A stretch of 64,000 bases of DNA, taken from contig NZ_JAEKKT010000115.1 in assembly GCF_019510245.1 (NCBI RefSeq), positions 1 to 64,000 on the forward strand, read 5' to 3'. A program made the position numbers and the translations under genes. The DNA is from Streptomyces sp. GTDB lineage: Bacteria; Actinomycetota; Actinomycetes; Streptomycetales; Streptomycetaceae. The notes below the pieces were generated by a model. The model ran no database searches and was not told the origin of the DNA. It was given only the letters and a program-made list of their open reading frames with translations. Positions 24,769 to 34,012 of the stretch are shown here, piece after piece. How positions within the stretch are numbered: position 1 is the first letter of the stretch; each line of letters begins with the position of its first letter.

Positions 24769-24806
24769 AGGTACGGAGCCGCCCGCGACAGGGCGGCCCC
24801 GTACCT
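24769..24806 (-). terminator. Terminator after the RibD-like gene
   Basis: AGGTACGGAGCCGCCC (24769-24784) pairs with 24791-24806 at 15 of 16 positions around a 6-nt loop, 30 bp beyond the stop of the minus-strand reductase gene. Confidence 0.75.
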
Positions 24807-24836
24807 GAGACACGACACCTCCAGCGGGCCCTTGCC

Positions 24837-25488
24837 TCACTTCCGCCAGAACAGGTGGTGTGTCACGCCGCTCGGGCTGGGGATCACCTCCAGGTGGAAC
24901 CGGTCGAGCAACTCGTCGGGGGATCCCCAGAGCCGTAGTCCGGACCCGAGCTTCACCGGCGAGACCGCCACGTGCATGGTGTCGACGAGGCCGGCGTCGA
25001 GGAACTGCCGGACGGTGGTGACCCCGCCGCCGAGTCGGACGTCCTTGCCCTGCGCCGCCTTACGGGCCCGTTCGAGGACCGTGGCGGGGGCGCCGTCGAC
25101 GAAGTGGAACGTAGTGTCGGAGAGCGTGAACGACGGACGCGCGTGGTGGGTCATGACGAACACCGGCGTGCGGAAGGGGGGGCTCCTCGCCCCACCAGCC
25201 GCGCCACTCGTCATCCTGCCAGGGCCCGCGCTGGGGCCCGAACTTGTTGCGGCCCATGATCTCGGCACCGATGTTGCGCGGGAAGTCCCGCGTGAAGTAG
25301 TCGTCGAGCCCCCGGGTCCCGCCGGGCTCCGTGCGCATGGGCCAGCTCGCCGTGGCCCCCGCCCAGGCGAACAGCCTCTCGGCGTGATCGAGGCCGAACG
25401 GGTTCTCGAGACTCTGGTCCTCGCCGGCACCGGCAGCGACGCCGTCACTCGAGATGACGAAGTTCATGACCCTCAGTAGTTGTTCCAT
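24837..25488 (-). pseudogene. RibD C-terminal / dihydrofolate reductase-like protein, single-base frameshift
   Basis: The N-terminal part (MEQLLRVMNFVISSDGVAAG, RNKFGP, WRGWWGEEPP) and the C-terminal part (FRTPVFVMTHHARP, VRLGGGVTTVRQFLDAGLVD, MHVAVSPVKLGSGLRLW, THHLFWRK) are in different frames. They meet at a run of seven G on the plus strand (25176-25182). With six, the two parts join as GEEPPFRTPVFV, matching the family. An intact protein would have about 216 residues and an NADPH-reductase fold. Either a homopolymer read error or a real frameshift. Confidence 0.85.
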
Positions 25489-25831
25489 CGGCTTTCTCAC
25501 CGCATCCTGTCCCATCCTCGCAGGGCCGGGCGCCCCGCATCATGACGTCGAACGGGATACGGCCGGATCGACAGCCGGACGGGAAAATCTTCCGCGGCTC
25601 CCCGGGGAGCGGTCCCGTGGGCCCTGCGGCCGTCGCTGCCACCACCTGTGTCGCAACCGTCCGACACGGTCCAGCCGGCCGTTCTGCACCGGCACGGGCC
25701 CTTCAGGTCAAGCGTCCCGGACACTTGACTCGGTAGACGCGCGGCCCGATCCTCGTCCAAGTATTGCGCGGTCCATGACAATCCCATGGTTTCGTCAACC
25801 GCGCCCTCCCGCCGACCGAGGGACGTGGGCC
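25489..25831. other. Divergent intergenic region
   Basis: 343 bp between the RibD-like gene and the peptidase gene. It holds a 6-bp inverted repeat GTGTCG-N8-CGACAC (25648-25667) and a TTGACT at 25725-25730 that could be a -35 for the peptidase, without a convincing -10. An in-frame ATG at 25775 is an alternative peptidase start without a ribosome site. Confidence 0.4.
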
Positions 25832-27892
25832 GTGACGCCGACTCGACGCTCTTACCGCAGACGCAAGAACGTCACCATGCTGTCGCTGCTGCTCCTGGTA
25901 CTGGCCATGGCCCTCGGGCCCACCCCGAGCTCGGCGGCCGGCGACGAGTGGTGGATCCCGACCGCACGCCCCGCCCCGGACCTCCAGATCGGCGTCACCG
26001 GCGAGCCGTTCACCGGCACCGACGCGGCAGGCGAGGTGCGGGGGTTCGTCGACGCGCACAACCACCTCTTCGGCAACGAGGCCTTCGGCGGCCGGCTGAT
26101 CTGCGGCAAGGTCTTCTCCGAAGCCGGTGTCGCCGACGCCCTGAAGGACTGCCCCGAGCACTACCCCGACGGCACCCTCGCGCTCTTCGACTACATCACC
26201 CACGGCGGCGACGGCAAGCACGACCCGGTCGGCTGGCCGACCTTCAAGGACTGGCCCGCGTACGACTCGATGACCCACCAGGCCGACTACTACGCCTGGG
26301 TGGAGCGGGCCTGGCGCGGCGGCCAGCGCGTGCTCGTCAACGACCTGGTCACCAACGGCATGATCTGCTCGATCTACCCCTTCAAGGACCGCGGTTGTGA
26401 CGAGATGACCTCGATCCGGCTGCAGGCCAGGATGACCTACGCGCTCCAGGCGTACATCGACAAGATGTACGGCGGCACCGGCAAGGGCTGGTTCCGCGTC
26501 GTCACCGACAGCGCACAGGCGCGGCAGGTCATCGAGCAGGGCAAACTCGCCGTCGTCCTCGGTGTGGAGACCTCCGAACCCTTCGGCTGCAAGCAGATAA
26601 TCGACATCCCGCAGTGCAGCAAGGAGGACATCGACAAGGGCCTCGACGAGCTGTACGCGCTCGGCGTCCGCTCCATGTTCCTCTGCCACAAGTTCGACAA
26701 CGCGCTGTGCGGCGTCCGCTTCGACTCCGGCGGCCTCGGGACGGCCATCAACGTCGGCCAGTTCCTGTCCACCGGCACCTTCTGGCAGACGGAGAAGTGC
26801 ACCGGCCCGCAACACGACAACCCCATCGGGAGCGCCTCCTCGCAGGCGGAGTCCGACCTGCCGGCCGGCGTGGACGTCCCCGCGTACGACTCGGACGCGC
26901 AGTGCAACAAGCGCGGCCTCACCGAGCTCGGAGAGTACGCGGTGCGCGGCATGATGAAACGCAAGATGATGCTGGAGATCGACCACATGAGCGTCAAGGC
27001 CGTCGGCCAGGCGCTGGACATCCTGGAGTCGGCCTCCTACCCCGGCGTGATCTCCTCGCACAGCTGGATGGACCTGAACTGGACCGAGCGGGTCTACTCC
27101 CTCGGCGGCTTCGTCGCCCAGTACATGCACGCCTCCACGGGCTTCGTCGCGGAAGCCGCCCGGACCAAGGCGCTGCGCGACAAGTACGGCGTGGGCTACG
27201 GCTACGGCACCGACTTCAACGGCATCGGCGACCATCCCGCCCCGCGCGGCGCCGACGCCGCGAACAAGGTGACGTACCCCTTCAGGAGCGTCGACGGCGG
27301 CTCCGTCATCGACAGGCAGACCTCCGGCGAGCGCACCTTCGACATCAACACCGACGGCGCGGCGCACGTCGGCATGATCCCCGACTGGATCGAGGACATC
27401 CGGCAGGTCGGCGGACAGGACGTGGTGAACGACCTGTTCCGCGGCGCCGAGTCCTACCTCGGCACCTGGAGGGCCACCGAACAACACCAGGCGTCGGTGA
27501 ACCTCGCCAAGGGCCGATCGGCGACGGCCAGTTCGTCCGAGTCGAACCCGTTCACCAGTTACCAGCCGGGCCGCGCCGCCGACGGCGACGACGCCACCCG
27601 CTGGGCCGGCGACTGGAGCGACGACCAGTGGTGGCAGGTCGACCTGGGCTCCACCCACCTGGTCTCCCGGGTGACGCTCGACTGGGAGCGCGCGTACGGC
27701 AAGTCGTACCGCATCGAACTCTCCACCGACGGCACGGACTGGCAGACCGCCTGGTCCACCACGAGCGGTGACGGCGGCCTGGACACAGCCCGGTTCACCG
27801 GCACTCCGGCCCGCTACGTCCGCATCCACGGTCTCGACCGCGGCACCGACTGGGGATACTCGCTCTACGAGGTCGGGGTCCACAGCGCCTGA
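25832..27892 (+). CDS. Secreted M19-like dipeptidase/amidohydrolase with F5/8-type C domain
   Basis: About 686 residues. A basic signal peptide (SYRRRKN then LSLLLLVLAMALG, cleavage near PSSAA) leads to an amidohydrolase-type barrel with GFVDAHNHLFG (metal-binding HxH), ETSEPFGC, IDHMSVKAVGQA, VISSHSWMD and YGTDFNGIGDH, which fit the renal-dipeptidase (M19) clan. The last 130 residues form a discoidin/CBM32 module (SATASSSESNPF, WWQVDLG, YVRIHGL). It probably cleaves a peptide or amide outside the cell while bound to a glycan; the substrate is unknown. The GTG start with GAGGG upstream was preferred to ATG 25775. A TetR gene follows by 14 nt. Confidence 0.8.
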   Translation: MTPTRRSYRRRKNVTMLSLLLLVLAMALGPTPSSAAGDEWWIPTARPAPDLQIGVTGEPFTGTDAAGEVRGFVDAHNHLFGNEAFGGRLICGKVFSEAGVADALKDCPEHYPDGTLALFDYITHGGDGKHDPVGWPTFKDWPAYDSMTHQADYYAWVERAWRGGQRVLVNDLVTNGMICSIYPFKDRGCDEMTSIRLQARMTYALQAYIDKMYGGTGKGWFRVVTDSAQARQVIEQGKLAVVLGVETSEPFGCKQIIDIPQCSKEDIDKGLDELYALGVRSMFLCHKFDNALCGVRFDSGGLGTAINVGQFLSTGTFWQTEKCTGPQHDNPIGSASSQAESDLPAGVDVPAYDSDAQCNKRGLTELGEYAVRGMMKRKMMLEIDHMSVKAVGQALDILESASYPGVISSHSWMDLNWTERVYSLGGFVAQYMHASTGFVAEAARTKALRDKYGVGYGYGTDFNGIGDHPAPRGADAANKVTYPFRSVDGGSVIDRQTSGERTFDINTDGAAHVGMIPDWIEDIRQVGGQDVVNDLFRGAESYLGTWRATEQHQASVNLAKGRSATASSSESNPFTSYQPGRAADGDDATRWAGDWSDDQWWQVDLGSTHLVSRVTLDWERAYGKSYRIELSTDGTDWQTAWSTTSGDGGLDTARFTGTPARYVRIHGLDRGTDWGYSLYEVGVHSA

Positions 27893-27906
27893 GGCGGAGG
27901 TTCACG

Positions 27907-28497
27907 ATGGCACGCATGCCGTCGGCACGGCGACGCGAGCAGCTGACGGAAGCGGCGATCACGACGATGGCCCGGGACGGCGTCGCCAAGGCGACGACCC
28001 GGGCCATCGCCGCCGAGGCCGGCGTGTCGCTGAGCGTCTTCCACTACTGCTTCGACTCCAAGCAGGCCCTGATCGAGTCCGTCATCACCGCCCTCACCGA
28101 CCACTCGGTGACCGTGGTGCGGGAAGCACTGCGGCCCAGGGCCACGCTGGAGGAGACCGTCAGGGCCGGCTTCGCGGCGTACTGGGAGCACGTCCGCGAC
28201 CACCCCGACGAACACATGCTCACCTATGAACTGACGCAGTACGCGCTTCGCGAGCCTGGATTCGGGCACCTGGCCCGCCGGCAGTACGAGCTGTACGGCA
28301 CCGCCTACTCCGAGCTGATCGAGCAGCTGCACCGCAGCCGTGACCTGCAACTCCGCGTCCCCGTCTCCGTGCTGGCCCGCTATCTCGCCGCCGTGACCGA
28401 CGGCCTGACCCTCAACTACCTCGTCCTCGGCGACGAGTCGGCCTGGAACGACGTCCTCGACACGGTCACCGCCCACATCGCCGCTCTCGTCGCCTGA
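27907..28497 (+). CDS. TetR-family regulator
   Basis: 196 residues. HTH: GVAKATTRAIAAEAGVSLSV followed by FHYCFDSKQALI (about residues 24-55). The C-terminal helices (EHMLTYELTQYALREPG, ARYLAAVTDGLTLNYLVLGD) fit the BetI-like C-terminal domain. GGAGG precedes the ATG. Only 14 nt separate it from the secreted peptidase, so the two are probably one transcript, and the regulator may control that promoter. Confidence 0.9.
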   Translation: MARMPSARRREQLTEAAITTMARDGVAKATTRAIAAEAGVSLSVFHYCFDSKQALIESVITALTDHSVTVVREALRPRATLEETVRAGFAAYWEHVRDHPDEHMLTYELTQYALREPGFGHLARRQYELYGTAYSELIEQLHRSRDLQLRVPVSVLARYLAAVTDGLTLNYLVLGDESAWNDVLDTVTAHIAALVA

Positions 28498-28600
28498 CGG
28501 CCCCTCGGCGCGTCGGCTTCACGTGCACGCACCCTGTGCGGTCACACTGTCCCGACCACTACCAGCGACCCCGCCGGGACCACGAGGGACGGGCAGACGT

Positions 28601-29233
28601 ATGACGAGGGTGTTCCGGCCGGGCGCCCGGCGCTCCCGGCTGCGCTTCGACGGCTGGATCGCGGGCCTCGGCACCACCTCCGGCACCCGCGTCGTCCTGG
28701 GCCACTGGCTCCGCTCGCCGTTCGGCCCGTTCAGCGACGTGATGGTGGAACGAGACGACGGGGAACGGCTGTTGCTCGCCCCGACCCCGCGGACGGCGGA
28801 GTTCGTCGGCGGCACCTACCGCTTCGACACCGTGCGCGTCGTACCGGTCGACGTCGCCGTCGTCGCGGACAGCTGGACCGTCACGGCAGGTTCGCTCCGC
28901 CTGCACTTCACCACCGGCCGCCGCACGCCCCTCGGCCGTCTGCTGCACGCCGTCCCGGGCCCGCTCGCCGGCCGCCCGGCGTGGGCCGTCGTCACGGACG
29001 GCGTCGCCCGCGTGCTGCTGCCCGGCGTACGGACCCGGGGCAGCGCGGGCGGAGGCCGCAGGGAGTGGTACGGCGCGCGGGACCTGCTCGCGATCCGCGA
29101 ACTGTCCGGCGCCTACGACGACGAGAACCTGGGTGCGCTCGCACCGGTCGAACCGCCCGTGCGCTTCGGCTTCGGCTCGGTACCACGCACCCCCGCTCTC
29201 ACCCGGGTCACCACGACGGTCGAGGCGCAGTGA
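28601..29233 (+). CDS. Conserved hypothetical protein
   Basis: 210 residues from the ATG at 28601 (MTRVFRPGARRSRLRFDGWI). The sequence is beta-rich (GTRVVLGHWLRSPFGPFSDV, ERLLLAPTPRTAEFVGGTYR, LRLHFTTGRR) and ends with ALAPVEPPVRFGFGSVPRTP. It has no signal peptide or membrane segment. This type occurs widely in Streptomyces without a known role. No nearby gene suggests a partner. Confidence 0.75.
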   Translation: MTRVFRPGARRSRLRFDGWIAGLGTTSGTRVVLGHWLRSPFGPFSDVMVERDDGERLLLAPTPRTAEFVGGTYRFDTVRVVPVDVAVVADSWTVTAGSLRLHFTTGRRTPLGRLLHAVPGPLAGRPAWAVVTDGVARVLLPGVRTRGSAGGGRREWYGARDLLAIRELSGAYDDENLGALAPVEPPVRFGFGSVPRTPALTRVTTTVEAQ

Positions 29234-29482
29234 GCCCTTCCCCTCCCGTGGGCCCAGGGCCGGGACCGAACTCGCAGCGCTGCGTCCCTACGAACGACGG
29301 CCGCTCCCCGTCGAGTTGAAGCCGCACCCGAGGGACGCCCCCGTCGTCCGGACGGATCCGGGCGGTGCCGGCGCGGCCTGCGGCAGCCCCGGGTGAGGAG
29401 CCCACACCCGCCGCCGACCTGGCTGCGTGCCGTGGTTACGATGACGCGTGAACCGTTTCCCTGCTCCCGGCCGGACGGCGTG

Positions 29483-30658
29483 ATGAGCACCGCCGTGTCG
29501 TTCCCCCTCGGCGCCTCGACCACGCTCGCCGAACTCGCCCGGGATCCGCACCCGCGTCTCGCGCTGCTGCGCGCCCACGAGCCGGTGACATGGCTGCCCG
29601 AGCTGAACGGATGGCTGGTCACCCGCCGCGATCTCGCGCTCGACGTGATGCGGGACTCCGCCACCTTCACCGTCGACGACCCCCGCTTCACCACCGCCCA
29701 GGTCGTCGGGCCGAGCATGCTGTCCCTGGACGGCACCGCGCACACCCGCCACCGAGAGCCCTTCGCGGCACCCTTCCGGCCCCGAAGGGTGCACGACGGC
29801 TTCGCCGCGTTCATAGAGCAGGAGACCGACCGCCTCCTCACCGCCCTGGAACCGGCGGGCGCCGCCGAACTGCGCCGTTCCTTCGCCGGACCGCTCGCGG
29901 TGGCCGTCGTGACCGAGGCGCTCGGACTGGTCGGGACCACCACCGACACCGTGCTCAGCTGGTACGACGCCATCGTGCGGTCGGTCTCGGACCTCACCGC
30001 GGGCCTGGAGGCGGGCCCGGCGGGTCCCGCCGCGTACGCACAGCTGCGGGACGCAGTCGAGGCCACCGTCACCGACCGGGACGCCTCCTCGCTCCTCGTC
30101 TCGGCCGCAGAGCGACTGGAACTGCCCGAAGTCGCCTCCAACGCGGCGGTCCTGATGTTCGGCGGCATCGAGACGACCGAGGGAATGATCACCAACGCCC
30201 TGCTCCACCTGCTCGAGAACCCCGGCCAACTCGCCCTCGTGCAGCGCGATTCCAGCCTGCTGGACGGAGCCGTCGAGGAGTCCCTGCGCCTGGAGCCCGG
30301 CGCGGCGGTGGTCGACCGCTACGCCACCCGCGACACCATTCTCGGCCCGGCCACCATCCGCGGGGGCGACCTCGTCAGCGTCTCCCTGACGGGCGCCAAC
30401 CGTGACCCGGCCGTCTTCACCGACCCGGACCGTTTCGACGTCCGCCGCGCCGAGGCCCGCCTGCAACTGGCCTTCGCCCACGGCCCGCACCACTGCCTCG
30501 CCGCCCACCTCGCCCGGCTCGAGACCCGCATCGCCCTCCAGCGCCTGCTCGAACGCCTCCCCGGCCTCCGCTCCGACCCGCAGCGCCCCGCCACACCGTA
30601 CGGCCTGGTCTTCCGCAAGCCGGACGCCCTGCACGTGCTGTGGGACACCCCGGCCTGA
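29483..30658 (+). CDS. Cytochrome P450
   Basis: 391 residues. I-helix motif GGIETTEG, K-helix EESLR (ExxR), and the heme loop FAHGPHHCLAAH with Cys338 as the iron ligand. Length and style are those of soluble bacterial P450s that hydroxylate small molecules using electrons from ferredoxin. No ferredoxin gene is adjacent. The start at ATG 29483 is a choice; a GTG one codon earlier and an ATG at 29441 are possible. Substrate unknown. Confidence 0.9.
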   Translation: MSTAVSFPLGASTTLAELARDPHPRLALLRAHEPVTWLPELNGWLVTRRDLALDVMRDSATFTVDDPRFTTAQVVGPSMLSLDGTAHTRHREPFAAPFRPRRVHDGFAAFIEQETDRLLTALEPAGAAELRRSFAGPLAVAVVTEALGLVGTTTDTVLSWYDAIVRSVSDLTAGLEAGPAGPAAYAQLRDAVEATVTDRDASSLLVSAAERLELPEVASNAAVLMFGGIETTEGMITNALLHLLENPGQLALVQRDSSLLDGAVEESLRLEPGAAVVDRYATRDTILGPATIRGGDLVSVSLTGANRDPAVFTDPDRFDVRRAEARLQLAFAHGPHHCLAAHLARLETRIALQRLLERLPGLRSDPQRPATPYGLVFRKPDALHVLWDTPA

Positions 30659-30716
30659 CGGCCCTCACCCGGCGACCCTGAATCTCTGCATATCTACCCT
30701 ATTGTGGCTTTTGATG

Positions 30717-30739
30717 TCGGGTGTCAGGTTTCGGGTGTC
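30717..30739 (+). repeat. Short direct repeat in the MFS promoter
   Basis: TCGGGTGTC occurs at 30717-30725 and 30731-30739, 14 bp apart, between an AT-rich patch (TATCTACCCTATTGT) and the exporter start codon. It could be a regulator site. Confidence 0.3.
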
Positions 30740-30770
30740 GGGTCACTGTGGACGGGATGGAGTTGGGGCC

Positions 30771-32198
30771 GTGGCGTTCGCGGAGTCGGCCGACGGCGGT
30801 GCGGCGAAGCCCTCGCCCGATGCGGTCCCGGAGCCCCGGCAACGCTCCTGGGCACCGCTGCTCGCGGTGTGCGCGGGGTACTTCATGGTGATCCTGGACG
30901 TGACGGCCATCAACGTCGCCGTGCCGGTGATCGGCCGGGAACTGGCGGCCTCGCTCACCGGCATCCAGTGGATCACCGACGGGTACACCCTGGTCTTCGC
31001 CGGATTCCTGCTGACCGGTGGCGCACTGGGTGACCGGCTGGGCAACCGGCGGGTCTTCTGCGCGGGCGTGGCGGTGTTCACGCTGTCCTCCGCCGCCTGT
31101 GCGCTCGCGGCAAGCGCCCCGTTCCTCGTCGCGGCCCGGCTGGTGGAGGGGCTGGGCGCGGCCCTGATCGTGCCCGGCTCGCTGGCCCTGCTCCAGCAGG
31201 CCTACCCGGCGACGGCCGCACGCGCCCGGGCCTTCGGGCTGTGGGGTTCGATGGCGGGCATCGCGGCGGCCGCTGGGCCGCTCCTGGGCGGACTGCTCGT
31301 CTCCAGCCTGGGCTGGCGCTGGGTGTTCCTCATCAACCTGCCCGTCGGCGTGGCCTGCCTGGTATTGACGCTGCGGCACGTCACACGCTCGCCCCGGCGT
31401 GCCGACCGGGCCCTGGACTGGCCGGCGCAGTGCGCGGTGATCGCGACGGCGGCACTGCTGACCGCGGCGCTCAACGAGGCCGGACGGCGCGGCTGGTCCG
31501 ATCCCGCCGTACTCGCCGGGCTGGGCCTGGCGGTGCTGGCCGCCGCGGCGTTCGCGGTGCGCGAGCGGCTCGCCCGCTCGCCGGTCCTGCCGCCGAGCCT
31601 GCTGCGCTCCCGGGCGATGAGCGGGGGAGCCGCCATCGGCCTGCTGTTCAACTTCGGCTTCTACGGCATGGTGTTCACCGCCAGCCTGGAGTTCCAGCAC
31701 CAGCGCCACTTCAGCGCCCTCGGCACCGGGCTGGCGCTGTTCCCCGCGGTGGCGATGACCATGTTCGCCTCCGTCCTGTCCGGGCGGCTGACCCGCCGTA
31801 CCGGCGATCGTCCGTTGGTGGTCTCCGGCATGCTGCTGGCCGCCCTGGGCCTGGCCGGCTGGGCCGCCGCGGGTGCCGACCCCGCCTACCCGTTGCTGGT
31901 GGTCCCGATGATGGCCGCGGGATTCGGTACCTCCTTCGCCCTCACCGGCTCCACCGCCACCGTGATGGGTGCCGCGCCCTCGGCGTACTCGGGTGCCGCC
32001 TCCGCCCTGTTCAACACCACCCGCCAGATCGGCAGTGCCACGGGCGTCGCGCTCGGCGGCAGCCTGCTCGCCACGGCCACCGACTACGACACCGGCCTGC
32101 GCACCGCCATGGCGGTCGGCGCGGTCGCCTACCTGGGCGCCGCGGGCCTCGCGTGGCTGTGCGTACCGGCCCTGCCGAGAGAACCCACGGCGTCCTGA
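30771..32198 (+). CDS. MFS drug-type exporter (DHA2/EmrB-QacA family)
   Basis: 475 residues with about 14 membrane segments. The family signatures are LDVTAINVAVPVIG (TM1 motif D1-type), GYTLVFAGFLLTGGALGDRLG (motif A), RLVEGLGAALIVPGSLALL (motif B) and GSMAGIAAAAGPLLGGLLV (motif C, antiporter signature). It should export small lipophilic compounds in exchange for protons. The GTG start is supported by GGAG 9 nt upstream. No TetR gene is directly adjacent, unlike many such exporters. Confidence 0.88.
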   Translation: MAFAESADGGAAKPSPDAVPEPRQRSWAPLLAVCAGYFMVILDVTAINVAVPVIGRELAASLTGIQWITDGYTLVFAGFLLTGGALGDRLGNRRVFCAGVAVFTLSSAACALAASAPFLVAARLVEGLGAALIVPGSLALLQQAYPATAARARAFGLWGSMAGIAAAAGPLLGGLLVSSLGWRWVFLINLPVGVACLVLTLRHVTRSPRRADRALDWPAQCAVIATAALLTAALNEAGRRGWSDPAVLAGLGLAVLAAAAFAVRERLARSPVLPPSLLRSRAMSGGAAIGLLFNFGFYGMVFTASLEFQHQRHFSALGTGLALFPAVAMTMFASVLSGRLTRRTGDRPLVVSGMLLAALGLAGWAAAGADPAYPLLVVPMMAAGFGTSFALTGSTATVMGAAPSAYSGAASALFNTTRQIGSATGVALGGSLLATATDYDTGLRTAMAVGAVAYLGAAGLAWLCVPALPREPTAS

Positions 32199-32333
32199 GA
32201 CCGTCGTACAGACCTGTGCGGGGCGGCCGGCCCGCAGCGGTGGGGCCGGTCCCGCCGGGCTCGTACCCGAAGGAGGTGAAAGGGCGGCGGACCGATGTGC
32301 CGGGGCCGGTCTGTGTCGGTGTGGCTTCCGGGG

Positions 32334-33746
32334 CTATGCGGTGGTGCCGGCGTGCGCCGGCTCCGGGGTGATGGCCGGTGGCTCGACGGTCGGTGCGGGC
32401 ATGGACCGGCGGGGGTGGAGCTGCCGGGTGACTTCCGTCAGGTCGGCGATGAACGAGCTCGCGAGCTCGGCGGTGAACCCGGTGCGGACGACGAGGCGCA
32501 GGACCGAGACGTCCTGGCAGGGGGCGGGGAAGGTGTATGCGGGCAGGTGCCAGCCGCGTGCGTGCATGGCGCGCGAGACGTCGAAGACGGTGAAGCCGTG
32601 CGTTCCCGGCGCGAGGCGGAAGGCGAGGGCGGGGAGTTCGGATCCGTCGGTGACGAGTTCGTAGGGCGGTACGGCCCTGATGCGGGCCGCGAGGGCACGG
32701 GCCGTCGTACGGCTCTGGACCGCGAGGTGGCGCAGACCCTCGTGGCCGTACCGCAGGAAGCTGTAGTACTGCGCGACGACGTGGGCGCCCGGACGGGAGA
32801 AGTTGAGGGTGAAGCTGGGGGAGCGGCCGCCGAGGTAGTCCACCTCGAAGACCAGGTCGTCCGGAAGAGCCTCGGTGTCGCGCCACAGGGCCCATCCGAG
32901 ACCCGGGAAGACGTGCCCGTACTTGTGCCCCGAGGTGTTGATGGAGGCGACGCGTTCGAGCTGGAAGTCCCACATCAGACCCGGGTCGAGGAACGGGGCC
33001 ACCATCGCGCCGGAGGCGCCGTCGACGTGCACGGGGATGTCGGTGCCGGTCGCGGCCTGGTAGCCGTCCAGGGCCATGCAGATGTCGGCGACGGGCTCGT
33101 AGGAACCGTCGTAGGTGGAGCCGAGGACGGTGACGACGCCGATGGTGTTGTCGTCGCAGTAGGCCGTCAGGGTGTCGGGCGTGAGGTGGTAGCGGCCGGG
33201 CTCCATCGGGACGTAACGCGGCTCGACCTCGAAGTAGTTGGCGAACTTCTTCCAGCACACCTGGACGTTCGCCCCCATCACCAGGTTGGGGCGGGCCGTG
33301 TCCTTCACCTGCGCGCGCCGGCGCTGCTGCCAGCGGCGCTTGAGCGCGAGGCCGCCCAGCATCGCCGCCTCGCTGGAGCCGGTGGTGGAACAGCCGCGGA
33401 CCTGCTCCGGGTGCGGTGCGTGCCACAGCCGGGCGAGCATCCGCACACAGCGCTCCTCCATGGCGGTGATCTTCGGGTACTCGGCCCGGTCCGCGAGGTT
33501 CTTCTCCGCGGTGTCGGCCATCAGCTGCCGTGCCTGCGGTTCCATCCAGGTGGTCACGAAGGTGGCGAGGTTGCGCTGTGCGTTGCCGTCGAGCGCGAGT
33601 TCGTCGCGTACCTGCTGCAGTACGAGGTCGGGCGGGGAGGCGGCCGGCGGCAGTTCGTCGGCGGGTCCGGGCAGGTGGGTGGCGGTGGGCGGGGTGAGGG
33701 TGTCGAGGTCGGTCGCGGAGATGACGTCGGTATCCGGGATGGGCAT
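32334..33746 (-). CDS. gadB: Glutamate decarboxylase
   Basis: 470 residues, PLP-dependent group II decarboxylase. Recognisable: GCSTTGSSEAAMLGGLALKR (cofactor phosphate site), VHVDGASGAMVAPF, and SGHKYG with Lys275 as the PLP-binding residue, followed by FPGLGWALWRD. It turns glutamate into GABA and uses up a proton in the cytoplasm. The start at 33746 gives the usual length; no membrane or export signal. A succinate-semialdehyde dehydrogenase at 38.7 kb could complete GABA breakdown, though a GABA transaminase is not seen here. Confidence 0.93.
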   Translation of the reverse strand: MPIPDTDVISATDLDTLTPPTATHLPGPADELPPAASPPDLVLQQVRDELALDGNAQRNLATFVTTWMEPQARQLMADTAEKNLADRAEYPKITAMEERCVRMLARLWHAPHPEQVRGCSTTGSSEAAMLGGLALKRRWQQRRRAQVKDTARPNLVMGANVQVCWKKFANYFEVEPRYVPMEPGRYHLTPDTLTAYCDDNTIGVVTVLGSTYDGSYEPVADICMALDGYQAATGTDIPVHVDGASGAMVAPFLDPGLMWDFQLERVASINTSGHKYGHVFPGLGWALWRDTEALPDDLVFEVDYLGGRSPSFTLNFSRPGAHVVAQYYSFLRYGHEGLRHLAVQSRTTARALAARIRAVPPYELVTDGSELPALAFRLAPGTHGFTVFDVSRAMHARGWHLPAYTFPAPCQDVSVLRLVVRTGFTAELASSFIADLTEVTRQLHPRRSMPAPTVEPPAITPEPAHAGTTA

Positions 33747-34012
33747 GTGCGTCTCGGTGCTTTCTGGTCCGTGTGGCCCCCGTGCACCTTCGACGCTAGA
33801 TCGCCGAGCGGTACCGCATCTGTGCCGATTACACCGATCCAGCGACCGGTTTGCGGACCGATGAACTGAATTTTCCCTGGCGTATACGGGCGGACGGTGG
33901 CCGGGGGTGAGAAGCGGGCCGTGGGGGTTCCTCATCGGCCGCAGGCCCGTCGCCGTCGTTGTCGCCGATCTGCCGACGCCGCGGCCGCCCGTCTCGACTA
34001 GGGTGAGTCGGC

